64,000 nucleotides of DNA, taken from the NCBI RefSeq assembly GCF_009905605.1, contig NZ_JAAAKZ010000001.1, positions 930,001 to 994,000 on the forward strand. Direction: 5' to 3'. Below the pieces are notes generated by a model. That model was not told the DNA's origin. It saw only the letters and a program-made list of their open reading frames with translations, and made no database searches. This document shows, piece by piece, positions 26,330-35,404 of the stretch (within the stretch, counting starts at the first letter, position 1; each line of letters opens with the position of its first letter). The position numbers and the translations under genes are program-made. The stretch is from Runella sp. CRIBMP. Its GTDB lineage: Bacteria > Bacteroidota > Bacteroidia > Cytophagales > Spirosomataceae.

Positions 26330-26505
26330 GTGAGGTTTTGCCGTTGGATACTAAGTTATTTACATTCTTTAATAGACTTTATAAAACAGCCCCCCACCCA
26401 CCAAACTCCAAAAAATAACCTACTACTTGGCCTTTTTCTCTGCAGACTATCGGGGAGACAAGCCCTGAGATTTCTCCTCCCCCTAAAAAAATCGCAGAAA
26501 AAATT

Positions 26506-26553
26506 TGTGTAGTCAAATAGCTACGTATATATTTGTAGCCAAATGACTACACA
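26506..26553 (+). promoter_or_regulatory. ArsR-operon promoter inside a large inverted-repeat operator
   Basis: TGTGTAGTCA (26506-26515) and TGACTACACA (26544-26553) are perfect inverted 10-mers. The inner GCTAC (26520-26524) and GTAGC (26535-26539) extend the symmetry. The two 16-bp halves at 26509-26524 and 26535-26550 also align as direct repeats (GTAG-x-CAAAT-xx-CTAC). Between them lies TATATTTG (26528-26535), a perfect Bacteroidota -7 box, with TTTG at 26504-26507 as the -33 box. The repeat ends at the base before the ATG (26554). The ArsR-type protein made from this gene is the obvious ligand-controlled binder, which is inference. Confidence 0.8.
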
Positions 26554-26877
26554 ATGAATTTACGACGAGACGTCTTCCAAGCCATCGCCGACCCCACACG
26601 GAGGGCGATACTGCTGCTGCTGGCTTCGCAAGCTATGACGGCGGGGGCCATTGCGGCCAACTTTGACACCGCCCGTCCGACGGTTTCTAAACACTTACAA
26701 ATACTCACCGAGTGTGAATTGCTGCAACAACAACAAAACGGCAGAGAAATCTACTACCACCTCAATGTACTGAAAATGAAAGAAGTAGATGATTTTATTG
26801 AGCCGTTCCGCCAAATGTGGGACGACCGATTTAATAAATTGGAAGCTATCATGAAAAATTACAAAACAGAAAAATAA
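26554..26877 (+). CDS. ArsR-family winged-helix repressor
   Basis: A 107-residue regulator. [20 protein letters not shown] is the typical N-terminal helix pair, [23 protein letters not shown] is the recognition helix-turn-helix, and GREIYYHLN is the wing. It lacks the CxC metal motif of ArsR/SmtB metal sensors. It belongs instead to the subgroup paired with SRPBCC/AHSA1 and DoxX proteins. The SRPBCC gene follows after 6 bp. The promoter lies inside an inverted repeat directly upstream, so autoregulation is likely. The transcript leader should be only about 10 bases. Confidence 0.9.
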   Translation: MNLRRDVFQAIADPTRRAILLLLASQAMTAGAIAANFDTARPTVSKHLQILTECELLQQQQNGREIYYHLNVLKMKEVDDFIEPFRQMWDDRFNKLEAIMKNYKTEK

Positions 26878-26883
26878 AACAGC

Positions 26884-27348
26884 ATGGAACAAAAAACAAA
26901 AATCCACGCCGAAGACGGCAAACAGGACTTGACGATTACGAGAGAATTTGATTTGCCTCTAGAATTACTGTTCAAGGCTTACGAAGAGCCCAACATTGTG
27001 GAGCAGTGGATGGGAACGAAGGTGCTGAAATTGGAGAACAGAAAGCACGGCAGTTATCAATTTGAAACCACTGACCCGAAGGGAAATAAACACGGTTTCA
27101 ACGGCGTAATTCATGAGTTTGTGCCAACCCAGAAAATCACCCGGACGTTTGAAATGGAAAATACACGATTTCCCATTCAGCTGGAGTTCTTAGAATTTGA
27201 AAAACTCACCGAAGCCACCAGCAAACTCACCATGCATATCGTCTATCGTTCCGTGGCCGACCGAGACCAAATGCTCAAGTTACCCTTTGCGCAAGGTATC
27301 AATATGGCTCACAATCGAATACAGGACATCCTAAACTCATTAAAATAA
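26884..27348 (+). CDS. SRPBCC (AHSA1-like) ligand-binding protein
   Basis: A 154-residue cytosolic protein of the Aha1/START-like SRPBCC superfamily. LTITREFDLPLELLFKAYEEPNIVEQWMG is the standard N-terminal strand-helix, followed by FNGVIHEFVPTQKITRTFEME and a C-terminal helix. This type sits downstream of ArsR regulators in many bacteria and presumably binds a small hydrophobic ligand; which one is unknown. It is separated by 6 bp from the regulator and by 6 bp from the DoxX gene, so the genes form one transcript. Confidence 0.85.
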   Translation: MEQKTKIHAEDGKQDLTITREFDLPLELLFKAYEEPNIVEQWMGTKVLKLENRKHGSYQFETTDPKGNKHGFNGVIHEFVPTQKITRTFEMENTRFPIQLEFLEFEKLTEATSKLTMHIVYRSVADRDQMLKLPFAQGINMAHNRIQDILNSLK

Positions 27349-27354
27349 TCCATT

Positions 27355-27738
27355 ATGACAAAACGGAGTAAAATCATCTACTGGATAGCTACTGTCTGGT
27401 TGGCCTTGGGAATGCTATCCACCGGAATTGTACAGTTAATAAAAATGAAAGAAGAAGTGGATATGTTTGCTCATTTGGGCTATCCTATCTATTTCCTAAC
27501 CCTTTTGGGTATTTGGAAACTATTGGGAGTGGTGGCTGTGCTTGTTCCTAAATTTCCGTTAGTGAAAGAATGGGCGTATGCAGGCTTTTTCTTTGCCATG
27601 TCGGGAGCGGTATTTTCACATATCGTGTTGGGTGATTCCCCAAAAGAACTGTTCGGACCGTTACTGTTATTAATCCTGACGGCGGTATCGTGGTATTTCA
27701 GGCCTGCCGATAGAAAAATCAGTTTTTTTGCTCAATAA
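27355..27738 (+). CDS. DoxX-family membrane protein
   Basis: A 127-residue protein with four predicted membrane helices (about 8-27, 45-66, 72-92 and 98-115). YFLTLLGIWKLLGVVAVLVP is the characteristic DoxX/DoxD-like helix. The family is found with ArsR-SRPBCC pairs and in oxidative or thiol stress contexts, but its biochemical role is poorly defined. It is the third gene of the operon, 6 bp after the SRPBCC gene. Confidence 0.85.
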   Translation: MTKRSKIIYWIATVWLALGMLSTGIVQLIKMKEEVDMFAHLGYPIYFLTLLGIWKLLGVVAVLVPKFPLVKEWAYAGFFFAMSGAVFSHIVLGDSPKELFGPLLLLILTAVSWYFRPADRKISFFAQ

Positions 27739-27761
27739 ACAGTCAATACACTTACAAAACC

Positions 27762-28328
27762 ATGAATAACATTAAAAAGGAATTGTCGTCGGAACAACGG
27801 GAAGAACTGCTCAGCGTATTGAAGGCGCGCTTTGAGAAAAACAAAAACCGACATCAAGGGTTGGAATGGACTAACGTACTGGCAAAGCTGGAAGCAAACC
27901 CCGAAAAACTGTGGTCGCTTGATGAAATGGAAATTAGCGGCGGTGAGCCCGATGTGGTGGGCTATGATCCCAAGACCGACGAATACATTTTTTATGATTG
28001 CGCCGCAGAAAGTCCTAAAGGCCGTAGAAGTGTATGTTATGACCATGAAGCACTAGAGTCTCGTAAAGAACATAAACCTGAAAACAGCGCCGTTGAGATG
28101 GCGGCCGATATGGGCATTGCGCTTTTAACGGAAGAACAATACCGACAGTTGCAGCAATTGGGGAATTTTGATCTGAAAACTTCAAGTTGGGTACAAACAC
28201 CCGCCGAAATTAGAAAGCGTGGTGGTGCCCTTTTTTGCGACCGTCGCTACGACACCGTCTTTTTGTATCACAACGGCGCCGAATCTTACTACGCTGCCCG
28301 AGGGTTTCGTGGCTCGCTAAGGGTCTGA
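27762..28328 (+). CDS. DUF4256-domain protein
   Basis: A 188-residue cytosolic protein matching DUF4256 over its whole length. Recognisable segments are LLSVLKARFEKNKNRHQGLEW, LWSLDEMEISGGEPDVVGYD, IFYDCAAESPKGRRSVCYD, RKEHKPENSA and the C-terminal GGALFCDRRYDTVFLYHNGAESYYAARGFRG. YDC, GRRSxCYD and FCDRRYD carry conserved Cys, Asp and Arg residues. No activity has been shown for the domain to my knowledge. It is 23 bp after the DoxX gene and is the last gene of the ArsR operon. Confidence 0.85.
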   Translation: MNNIKKELSSEQREELLSVLKARFEKNKNRHQGLEWTNVLAKLEANPEKLWSLDEMEISGGEPDVVGYDPKTDEYIFYDCAAESPKGRRSVCYDHEALESRKEHKPENSAVEMAADMGIALLTEEQYRQLQQLGNFDLKTSSWVQTPAEIRKRGGALFCDRRYDTVFLYHNGAESYYAARGFRGSLRV

Positions 28329-28415
28329 ATTCGGTCAAAAAAATGGCTCAGGAAGTCCTTCTTACATTTAATCATCACTTAATGGTTTATTCATATCCGC
28401 GTAATACAGGGAGGG

Positions 28416-28423
28416 TACTTTTG
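28416..28423 (+). promoter_or_regulatory. Bacteroidota -7 box upstream of the choice-of-anchor I gene
   Basis: TACTTTTG fits TAnnTTTG and lies 13 bp before the ATG at 28437, giving a very short leader. No good TTTG -33 box was found at the usual distance, so the call is moderate. Confidence 0.45.
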
Positions 28424-28436
28424 CAAATAAAACACG

Positions 28437-29948
28437 ATGCAAAAAATACTACTTTCTCTCTCGCTGTTATTCGTCATCATCAGTTGCGATGATCACCGCC
28501 TTGACCCCGCCAACGAAAACCCCTCTACTTTTGCCGAAATCGGCAGTATCGACATTGGCGATATTGGCGCGGCTGAAATCAGCGCCTACGACCCCGTTAC
28601 GGGGCGGCTCTTTGTGGTCAACAATAACGTAGCGGGGAATAACCCCATCAACAGAATCGACGTCATTGATTTTAGCAACCCGTCGGCGATGAAAGTAATC
28701 GGGAGTATCAGTATGGCCCCTTACGGCGGAGCGGTCAACAGCGTAAGTGTATACAAAGGTCAATTGGCGGCTGCCATTGAATCCCTAAATAAGCAAGAGA
28801 ACGGGAAAGTGGTCATCTTCAATACCATAGATTACAAAGAAGTAAAAGTGATTCCCGTGGGAGCATTGCCCGATATGATTACTTACTCACCCGACGGGCG
28901 TTTTATTCTTACCGCCAATGAAGGTGAGCCAAACGACGCCTATACAGTCGACCCCGCGGGTACGGTTTCTATCATTTCAGTAGATAACAACTATTCGGTC
29001 GTTACGCTTGATTTTGCGGCTTTTGCCCCCCAACTTGCCTCCTTGATGGCTAAGGGTTTTCGGTTATTCGGCCCTGGTGCTGATATCGTCAAAGATATTG
29101 AGCCTGAATATATTACGGTGTCAGAAGATTCAAAAACGGCGTGGGTGACCTTGCAGGAAAACAATGCCATTGCCAAAATTAACCTCGCGTCAAAAACCAT
29201 CACTGACATTTTTCCGTTAGGCTTCAAAAACTACAATTTGGACGAAAACGCCATCGACGTAAGTGATCAGGACAATGCCGTGGCGTTTAAGAAATGGCCC
29301 GTATTTGGCATGTACCAACCTGACGCCATTGCCGTAGTAGAAACTGGCGGAACTCCCTATTTATTCACCGCCAATGAAGGAGATGCCCGCGAATACAGCG
29401 GATTCTCGGAGATACGCAGGATAAGCGCTAATGCTGTTACGCTTGACCCTGCCGTGTTCCCCACGGCTGCCACGCTGAAACAGGCAACGCAATTGGGCCG
29501 CCTAAACATCACCACAACGCTCGGAAACACCGACGGGGATGGCGAACTCGAAGCACTTTATTCTTTAGGTGCCCGTTCGTTTAGTGTTTGGAACGGAGCC
29601 AATGGTAGCTTGGTATTCGACAGTAAAAACGACCTCGAAAAACGCGCCGTAACTGCGGGTGTATACGATGACGGTCGAAGCGACGATAAAGGCGTTGAAC
29701 CCGAAGGTATCGCGGTTGGTACGGTGGGCGGTCGTAAGATTGCTTTTGTAGGTATGGAAAGAGCAGATGCGGTGGCAATCTACGACGTAACTAACCCCAC
29801 GTTACCGGTATTTTTACAAATACTCAAAAGCGGCGATGCTCCAGAAGGCGTTCTGTTTATTCCCGCCCAAAACAGCCCCGTTAAAAAGAGTTTGTTTGTG
29901 GTCAGCAGCGAAAACGATGGCGTCATCAAAGTGTACATGCCTCAGTAA
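28437..29948 (+). CDS. Choice-of-anchor I domain protein (beta-propeller lipoprotein)
   Basis: A 503-residue protein opening with a lipoprotein signal (QKILLSLSLLFVIISC, Cys18). The rest is a YVTN-like beta-propeller of the choice-of-anchor I family. Signature segments are LTANEGEPNDAYTVDPAGTVSII, LFTANEGDAREYSGF, LGRLNITTTLGNTDGDGE, ALYSLGARSFSVW and DDKGVEPEGIAVG. The family is related to alkaline-phosphatase-associated 'mesenchyme-specific' proteins, whose role is unclear. It is probably anchored in the outer membrane. The promoter and a strong terminator make it a single-gene unit. Confidence 0.85.
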   Translation: MQKILLSLSLLFVIISCDDHRLDPANENPSTFAEIGSIDIGDIGAAEISAYDPVTGRLFVVNNNVAGNNPINRIDVIDFSNPSAMKVIGSISMAPYGGAVNSVSVYKGQLAAAIESLNKQENGKVVIFNTIDYKEVKVIPVGALPDMITYSPDGRFILTANEGEPNDAYTVDPAGTVSIISVDNNYSVVTLDFAAFAPQLASLMAKGFRLFGPGADIVKDIEPEYITVSEDSKTAWVTLQENNAIAKINLASKTITDIFPLGFKNYNLDENAIDVSDQDNAVAFKKWPVFGMYQPDAIAVVETGGTPYLFTANEGDAREYSGFSEIRRISANAVTLDPAVFPTAATLKQATQLGRLNITTTLGNTDGDGELEALYSLGARSFSVWNGANGSLVFDSKNDLEKRAVTAGVYDDGRSDDKGVEPEGIAVGTVGGRKIAFVGMERADAVAIYDVTNPTLPVFLQILKSGDAPEGVLFIPAQNSPVKKSLFVVSSENDGVIKVYMPQ

Positions 29949-29959
29949 AGTTTATCCTT

Positions 29960-30008
29960 AATACAAACAGAGGCTGTTCTGCAATGCGGAGCAGCCTCTG
30001 TTTGTATT
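29960..30008 (+). terminator. Strong intrinsic terminator after the choice-of-anchor I gene
   Basis: The 17-bp arms at 29960-29976 and 29992-30008 pair perfectly, and the inner loop can extend the stem with wobble pairs. The A-rich and T-rich ends allow action on both strands. Confidence 0.8.
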
Positions 30009-30095
30009 AGCAAGAAGCTTATTAAGCCGTTTTGCTAATTTTCCTTGCCCAAACGCGGCAAAATCGGTTAATTGCCTGCTTACTTCGACAAACCC

Positions 30096-30548
30096 ATGAA
30101 AAAAATTTTCCTTGTTTGCCTTTTAGGATATGCGTCTTTGAGTGGCTTCTCTCAGGAGTTGGCTAAAGACACCGTGGCCATTAAAAACGTCATTGCCGAT
30201 TTTTTTGAGCTGTTCTCCCAAAATGACCTCAAATACATGGAGCGCAACTGTACGCCCGAGTTTGAACTGTACGAAGTGGGGTATCTCTGGACAACTGATA
30301 CCTTGCGTAATTTCGTGGCCAAACGGCAGGCGCAGAAGCGGGTTTGGGTAAGAACCAATGCCTTTAACTTCATTCGGATCAACGTCAAAAAAGACATTGC
30401 GTGGGTGGGGTATTACAATACCGCCTCGCTAACCCATGCCGAGACCAACGAAAAAAGAACCGTCAAATGGCTAGAAAGTGCCATTTTGGTCAAGAAAAAC
30501 CGCCGCTGGTGGCTGACTCAAATGCACTCTACCCCGATGCCCAAATAG
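30096..30548 (+). CDS. Exported NTF2-like (SnoaL/DUF4440 type) protein
   Basis: A 150-residue protein. The start at 30096 opens a signal peptide (KKIFLVCLLGYASLSGFSQ); an in-frame TTG 24 bp upstream is less likely. The mature part is a single NTF2-like cone: IKNVIADFFELFSQNDLKYMERNCTPEFELYEVG, then strands ending in WLESAILVKKNRRWWLTQMHSTP. This is the layout of DUF4440/SnoaL-like domains. Members are ligand-binding or isomerase-like; no specific role can be assigned. It converges with the ELW-repeat gene, with 1 bp between the stop codons. Confidence 0.75.
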   Translation: MKKIFLVCLLGYASLSGFSQELAKDTVAIKNVIADFFELFSQNDLKYMERNCTPEFELYEVGYLWTTDTLRNFVAKRQAQKRVWVRTNAFNFIRINVKKDIAWVGYYNTASLTHAETNEKRTVKWLESAILVKKNRRWWLTQMHSTPMPK

Positions 30549-30549
30549 G

Positions 30550-33500
30550 CTAGTTGCTGGGAACAGGCGCGCTGCCAGTGGTGCTGTAGATACAGCCACT
30601 GAGTTGGGTCAAAAAGGATTTAACGGCGGTGGTTTCAAAACCGGGCGTGAGCAAAATTGCGTTGCCCGCCGTGAAAGTGGTAATACTGTTGGTCGAGAGC
30701 TTGGCCGTTGACGTAATGAATTGATGGGCCGTAATTTGATTGGTACCCGAAAGTGTGCCGTTCACGGTTGACTGAACGGGGCAATCTTTCAAGACGTGGA
30801 TTTCGGTTCCCGTAGTGCCGTCGTTTGCCAGAAAAAGAATGATTTTTCGTAACGACGAATGGTAGAAACTGTTGGGAGAGGAACTGGCGTTCGTCGCGGT
30901 AGCAATATTTTTCAGCAGTACTTTGGTGACGCCGTCTGAAAAATAGGGCTCATTATTAATTGAGATAGTGTCGTAGCCCACAAATGCTAAGCCATAATTG
31001 GTGGCCCGTACTTCAACCCCAGCCAGCATCTGGAGATGATACGTACCCTCGGGTGTTAAATCCGATACCGTCAGTCGGCGCTGTCCGTCGGGAGCGGTGC
31101 TTGAAAAATAGACTTTATTGTTAAAAATGGCAAAACCCTTTTGGTAGAGATTGAGGGGGTCGGCCCCTTGCCCCCCAGGATTTAAGTCTTTGATCATTTG
31201 GGTGCCCGCCGCAGTGCCATCTGATTTCCAGAGTTCACCCCCGTTCACATTGTCATTGGCCGAAAACATCAGATACTGATTGTTGTAGTTGGTCATGTAC
31301 GAAAGCGAAGCACCCACACCCACTCCCGGGGCGATGTCTTTGACCAAAACGGTTCCCGCTTCGGTACCGTCAGACTTCCAAAGTTCGTCTCCTATGACGG
31401 AATCGTAGAAGGAAAAAAATAACGTATTGCCCACAGGTTTAACCTGATATGAACTAGGAAGATTGGGGTAGTTAATGCCTGGGATGAGTTCTTTGGTCAT
31501 AAATGTACCCGCAGTGGTACCGTCTGACCGCCAGATTTCTTCGCCGTGAGTGGAGGTGTATCCCGAAAAGAAGAGCAGATTATTGGCCACTGCAAAATTG
31601 CTAAGCGGTGGGCCTTGGCTGTTGTCCAGGCTTTTGACGAGCACAGTTCCTGCTTCGGTCCCGTCCGTTTTCCAAAGGTTGTTGTCGATGTTGAAGTACA
31701 ATGCCCCCTGATAGACCGCGAGGGAATACGCATTGGCCGCGCCGTTGCCTTGGGTATTCTTGAAAAGAGTGGGAGGGTTGGTGCCGTCGGTCACCCAAAG
31801 TTGTTGATTAACAAAGAAATACATTTTGTTGTTGTACCAAACAAACTCCGAGTTGAAGATACTGGAATTGCTGTAGAAATCGAATGAAGAAAACGAGCGG
31901 TACGGATTTTGGGTACTCAGTGGATAAGAGTAAAAGTCATAAAATAACTGCGTGCCGCTTTGGGTACCGTCAGTTTTCCATAATTCTAGCCCGTCTTTGC
32001 CGTTGTCGTAAGTAAAAAATATACCTGCTGTGCTCTCGGTTATCCTGAAGAGATTTTGGCTGTTGTTTTGCGTGCCGCCCGTTTTAATGTCTTTGACCAA
32101 CGATATCAGGCCACCGCTCAGTTTATACAATTCATAGCCCGTAGTGGCCGAAAATGCACTGAGAAAAAACGTACTGCCCGATTTTTGGAGTGGGTACACG
32201 TTGGTGATATTGAGGGCGGGGGTGATGGATTCAACGGTCTGCGTACCCGCCAATGTGCCGTTGGTTTTCCAAGCTTTGTACCCCAAGGTTGTTTCGTTGG
32301 CAATAAAAAACAATTCACTCTCAAATGCCTGCAAATAAGAATAGTTGGCCGTACCAGCGCCCGTCATAAAGTCCTTGACCAAGTTGGTACCAGCAGAGGT
32401 GCCGTCTGAGCTCCAAAGTTCAAATCCTGTTGTGCCATTATTGGCAAAAAAATAAAGTCGGTTAGGGGTTCCGATAAAGATTCGTTTGGCGGCCTCGGTC
32501 GGGAAGGTTACGTCACCAGTGGTAGTGGCGGGGTTGATGTCTTTGATGGGGGTAGGGGCGGTAATATCGGTGACACCGTCCGTTTTGAATAACTCACGTC
32601 GTAAGTTGAAATCATCGGCCGTAAAAAACAATTTCCCGTTGGCAACCGTCAAGTCTTTGGGGTCATTGCCGTAGGCGCCCAAAGCATACTGTGCGTAGTC
32701 GTTCGGGTCGGTTTTGAAAAGGGTACGATGTGTCGTAATATTGTCATAGTTGGCGGTAAAATATACCCGGTCATTAAACAGCGTCAGCTCTCTGGGAATG
32801 GCATTCTGGCCAAAGTAGGGGTTCCAGAAGGCTAATCCAAGTAAGCCCGTGGTGGAATAACCAAACAGGGCTTTGCCATAAACACTGTTAGCTACTGGAA
32901 AATACAGGTGGGTGGAAGTAGCGACGGGGAGTTGAATCGTCGCGTCAATCGTGCTTAGCCCACCGCCCGGATTGAGTTGGGCATCCGTCACCACAACAGT
33001 CCCAGCAGTGGTGCCGTCGGTCATCCATAGTTCGGTGCCAGTGGTGGGCTCGGAGGCATAAAAGAAGGCTTTTTCATTAAAAACGGTAAATCCTCGGATG
33101 AAGGAGTAGTTCGTTCCGCTGGAAATATCTTTGCAGAGTTGCGTGCCGTCGGTGGTGCCATCACTCACCCAAAGTTCTTCCCCACTGGTGGGAGAAAATG
33201 CTTTAAACAGGAACTTTCCCCCGAGTTGTACAAAGGTATTGGGGTTAGATCCCGAACTCCCTGGGTTGATGTCTTTGAGCATTTTGGTGCCCGCCGCCGT
33301 ACCGTCGGTAATCCATAACTCAAACGTCTGATTGGACTGAGTATCGGTAGCGGTAAAAATCAGTTTATCATTGAATTTAAAGAATACAGGAGTGCTGGTA
33401 TTTGGAAAAAAGGGCCCAGATGCGCCAGAATAGGGGCTCTTGACGAGCGATGTTCCTGCGTTGGTGCCGTCTGATTTCCAGAGTTCTACGATTTCGCTAG

Positions 33501-33657
33501 CGTTGGTTTTGGTAAGAAAAAAGATGGTTCCGTTGATGTCAATCACTTGCCGGGGGTGCGACGAACCGTTGTCGGTTTTGATATCTTTCAGGAGAGTTTG
33601 GGCTTGTAAACAACTGCAAATGGCGAAAAATGATACAACTAAAAGTAAACTTTTCAT
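30550..33657 (-). CDS. ELWxxDGTxxGT-repeat surface protein
   Basis: A 1035-residue exported protein. The start at 33657 gives a signal peptide (KSLLLVVSFFAICSCLQAQ); longer starts add a charged leader. The body consists of roughly 12 blade-like repeats built around ELW(K/V/I)(S/T)DGTxxGT, for example ELWKSDGT, ELWITDGT, ELWVSDGT, EIWRSDGT and NLWKTDGT, spaced 60-80 residues apart and consistent with one or more beta-propellers. The C-terminal about 70 residues (GTNQITAHQFITSTAKL, AGNAILLTPGFE) resemble the stack domain at the end of many Cytophagales surface proteins. There is no typical type IX (T9SS) CTD motif that I can identify. The role is likely surface binding; the ligand is unknown. 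Confidence 0.8.
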   Translation of the reverse strand: MKSLLLVVSFFAICSCLQAQTLLKDIKTDNGSSHPRQVIDINGTIFFLTKTNASEIVELWKSDGTNAGTSLVKSPYSGASGPFFPNTSTPVFFKFNDKLIFTATDTQSNQTFELWITDGTAAGTKMLKDINPGSSGSNPNTFVQLGGKFLFKAFSPTSGEELWVSDGTTDGTQLCKDISSGTNYSFIRGFTVFNEKAFFYASEPTTGTELWMTDGTTAGTVVVTDAQLNPGGGLSTIDATIQLPVATSTHLYFPVANSVYGKALFGYSTTGLLGLAFWNPYFGQNAIPRELTLFNDRVYFTANYDNITTHRTLFKTDPNDYAQYALGAYGNDPKDLTVANGKLFFTADDFNLRRELFKTDGVTDITAPTPIKDINPATTTGDVTFPTEAAKRIFIGTPNRLYFFANNGTTGFELWSSDGTSAGTNLVKDFMTGAGTANYSYLQAFESELFFIANETTLGYKAWKTNGTLAGTQTVESITPALNITNVYPLQKSGSTFFLSAFSATTGYELYKLSGGLISLVKDIKTGGTQNNSQNLFRITESTAGIFFTYDNGKDGLELWKTDGTQSGTQLFYDFYSYPLSTQNPYRSFSSFDFYSNSSIFNSEFVWYNNKMYFFVNQQLWVTDGTNPPTLFKNTQGNGAANAYSLAVYQGALYFNIDNNLWKTDGTEAGTVLVKSLDNSQGPPLSNFAVANNLLFFSGYTSTHGEEIWRSDGTTAGTFMTKELIPGINYPNLPSSYQVKPVGNTLFFSFYDSVIGDELWKSDGTEAGTVLVKDIAPGVGVGASLSYMTNYNNQYLMFSANDNVNGGELWKSDGTAAGTQMIKDLNPGGQGADPLNLYQKGFAIFNNKVYFSSTAPDGQRRLTVSDLTPEGTYHLQMLAGVEVRATNYGLAFVGYDTISINNEPYFSDGVTKVLLKNIATATNASSSPNSFYHSSLRKIILFLANDGTTGTEIHVLKDCPVQSTVNGTLSGTNQITAHQFITSTAKLSTNSITTFTAGNAILLTPGFETTAVKSFLTQLSGCIYSTTGSAPVPSN

Positions 33658-33859
33658 TTGTAGGTTAAATAAGTGGTTTAGGATTCTTTTATTGAAATGT
33701 AACTGCGTATTCTCCCGCCCCAATCTGCCGTTGTTTTTCAACGGTTTTCGCATGTCTCAAAAATAACTTAAAATGTAAAAAACATAAAATATGTACCTGT
33801 TTATATCATGCAAAACTGAATTATAACATACATAAGCATATTTTTAAATCTTCCTGAAA

Positions 33860-34732
33860 ATGAAAAAAAGTATATCAATTACCGTTGGGGTATTTTTGTT
33901 GGCCACTCAACTGCTGATGGCCCAATCGGGTAAAGTATTTGATAATCTGAGTGTGCCGAGTAAAATCCTAAAAAGCGATCGAAAATTTGCCATCTATCTG
34001 CCACCAAATTATGAGACTTCGCAGCGCACATATCCCGTGTTGTACTTACTTCATGGCGCCGGCGACGACCAAACGGGCTGGGTACAATTTGGTGAGGTAC
34101 AGCATATTGCCGAAAAAGCATTCAGTGATGGCACCGCTACGCCCATGATAATCGTTATGCCCGATGCCAACACGGGCACCCGTGGCTATGCCAACGACCC
34201 CAAAAATGAATGGCGTTACGAAGATTTTTTCTTTCAGGAATTGATGCCTTACGTGGAAAAAACCTACCGTATTAAAACAGAAAAACGGTTTAGAGCCGTG
34301 GCGGGCTTATCTATGGGCGGTGGGGGCTCGTTTACCTATGCGTTGCATCATCCAGAGTTGTTCTCGTCGGCCTGCCCGCTCAGCGCAGCTACGGGGCCGC
34401 TTACTTTGGAGGATGTAAAAGCCCAACTAAAACGAACAAAGCCCGATGTAACTTACACCGATGCCGAAATGGAAGCGTATTATAAGCGTCAGAGCGTGTT
34501 GGAGTTAATCAAAAACGTACCCGACGACCAAAAAAAGGCGGTCCGTTGGTACATTGATTGCGGCGACGATGATTTTCTTTTTGAGGGCAACTCTCTGGTA
34601 CACATTGCGATGCGGAAGAAAGAAATTCCGCACGAATTTCGCATTCACGATGGCGGCCATACTTGGACGTATTGGCGCAAAGCCTTGCCCACGGTGCTGT
34701 CGTTTGTCTCCGATGCGTTTCATCAATATTGA
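33860..34732 (+). CDS. Exported esterase of the esterase D/feruloyl-esterase-like alpha/beta-hydrolase group
   Basis: A 290-residue enzyme with a signal peptide (KKSISITVGVFLLATQLLMAQ). The fold is an alpha/beta hydrolase: YPVLYLLHGAGDD forms the oxyanion strand-loop, Ser151 in GLSMGG is the nucleophile, Asp236-238 in DCGDDDFL supplies the acid and His267 in DGGHTW the base. This is the putative esterase (PF00756) group, which includes carbohydrate esterases of CE1 type. A role in removing acyl groups from sugars is plausible; no neighbouring glycosidase supports a specific substrate. A terminator follows. Confidence 0.85.
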   Translation: MKKSISITVGVFLLATQLLMAQSGKVFDNLSVPSKILKSDRKFAIYLPPNYETSQRTYPVLYLLHGAGDDQTGWVQFGEVQHIAEKAFSDGTATPMIIVMPDANTGTRGYANDPKNEWRYEDFFFQELMPYVEKTYRIKTEKRFRAVAGLSMGGGGSFTYALHHPELFSSACPLSAATGPLTLEDVKAQLKRTKPDVTYTDAEMEAYYKRQSVLELIKNVPDDQKKAVRWYIDCGDDDFLFEGNSLVHIAMRKKEIPHEFRIHDGGHTWTYWRKALPTVLSFVSDAFHQY

Positions 34733-34769
34733 TTTAGGAGCAAGAAGCCATTTTTTGGGTTTGTACCAT

Positions 34770-34797
34770 TGGCGGTGTTTTTCACCGCCATTTTTTT
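34770..34797 (+). terminator. Intrinsic terminator after the esterase gene
   Basis: TGGCGGTG and CACCGCCA pair around a TTTTT loop and are followed directly by seven T residues, 37 bp after the stop. Confidence 0.85.
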
Positions 34798-35002
34798 GTG
34801 TCATAGAGGAGCTTCTCTCAAGACGTTAGAGGGAATGTTAGCTCACACTGCGCTGCAATATGAAAATATATAACCATCTGTTTATCAATATAAAAACATG
34901 AATTTTTCTCTGAAATATCAGCTTAAAATATGACAATTATCATTCCTTGTTACTTCTGAATTCCTGACCTTACTCCAAGGAATTTAACTCCTTTGATAGA
35001 AC

Positions 35003-35389
35003 ATGGAAGCACAGAGAAAACACATCGACGAATTGCACGCGGAACATCAAACATGGTTGGCAGAAGCGAAATTTTACGCAGATGAATTGAGTATTTTCAA
35101 CAAAAGATTGGAGGAAATCGCCGCTGAAAACACCGCCCAAGAGGTGAAAATACAGGTTGAACATTTCCAAAATCAATTCATTATTCAACAAGAGCAATTG
35201 GACACGCTCAATCACGAAGTGGTTATTCATGAGCAATGGCTGGCCAATTATGCCAAAGAAAATCCCGTGGCGATAGACCGCCACCTTTTTGGCGACCACC
35301 AAGCCACCCATGCTAAAATCACCACCTTCAAAGAAATCTATGCCGATCTAAAAGCGGAGTTTAATCGCTTTTTAGCTGACCGAATGTAA
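35003..35389 (+). CDS. Coiled-coil protein preceding phosphoenolpyruvate synthase
   Basis: A 128-residue cytosolic, almost entirely helical protein rich in Glu, Gln and His. Heptad-like hydrophobic spacing runs over residues 1-90 (MEAQRKHIDELHAEHQTWLAEAKFYADELSIF and onward), so it is probably a two-helix coiled coil. Later segments include NYAKENPVAIDRHLFGDH and a final helix. I recognise no family. Its stop is 15 bp before the ppsA start, so the two are very likely cotranscribed, and it may modulate or scaffold the synthase (inference). Confidence 0.6.
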   Translation: MEAQRKHIDELHAEHQTWLAEAKFYADELSIFNKRLEEIAAENTAQEVKIQVEHFQNQFIIQQEQLDTLNHEVVIHEQWLANYAKENPVAIDRHLFGDHQATHAKITTFKEIYADLKAEFNRFLADRM

Positions 35390-35404
35390 TGCAATCAAAG
35401 TGTT

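Noticed and set aside
30550-33657. CRISPR-like regularity from repeated DNA in this gene
   Set aside because: The periodic similarity comes from protein-level ELWxxDGT repeats; spacing varies and the frame is open throughout.
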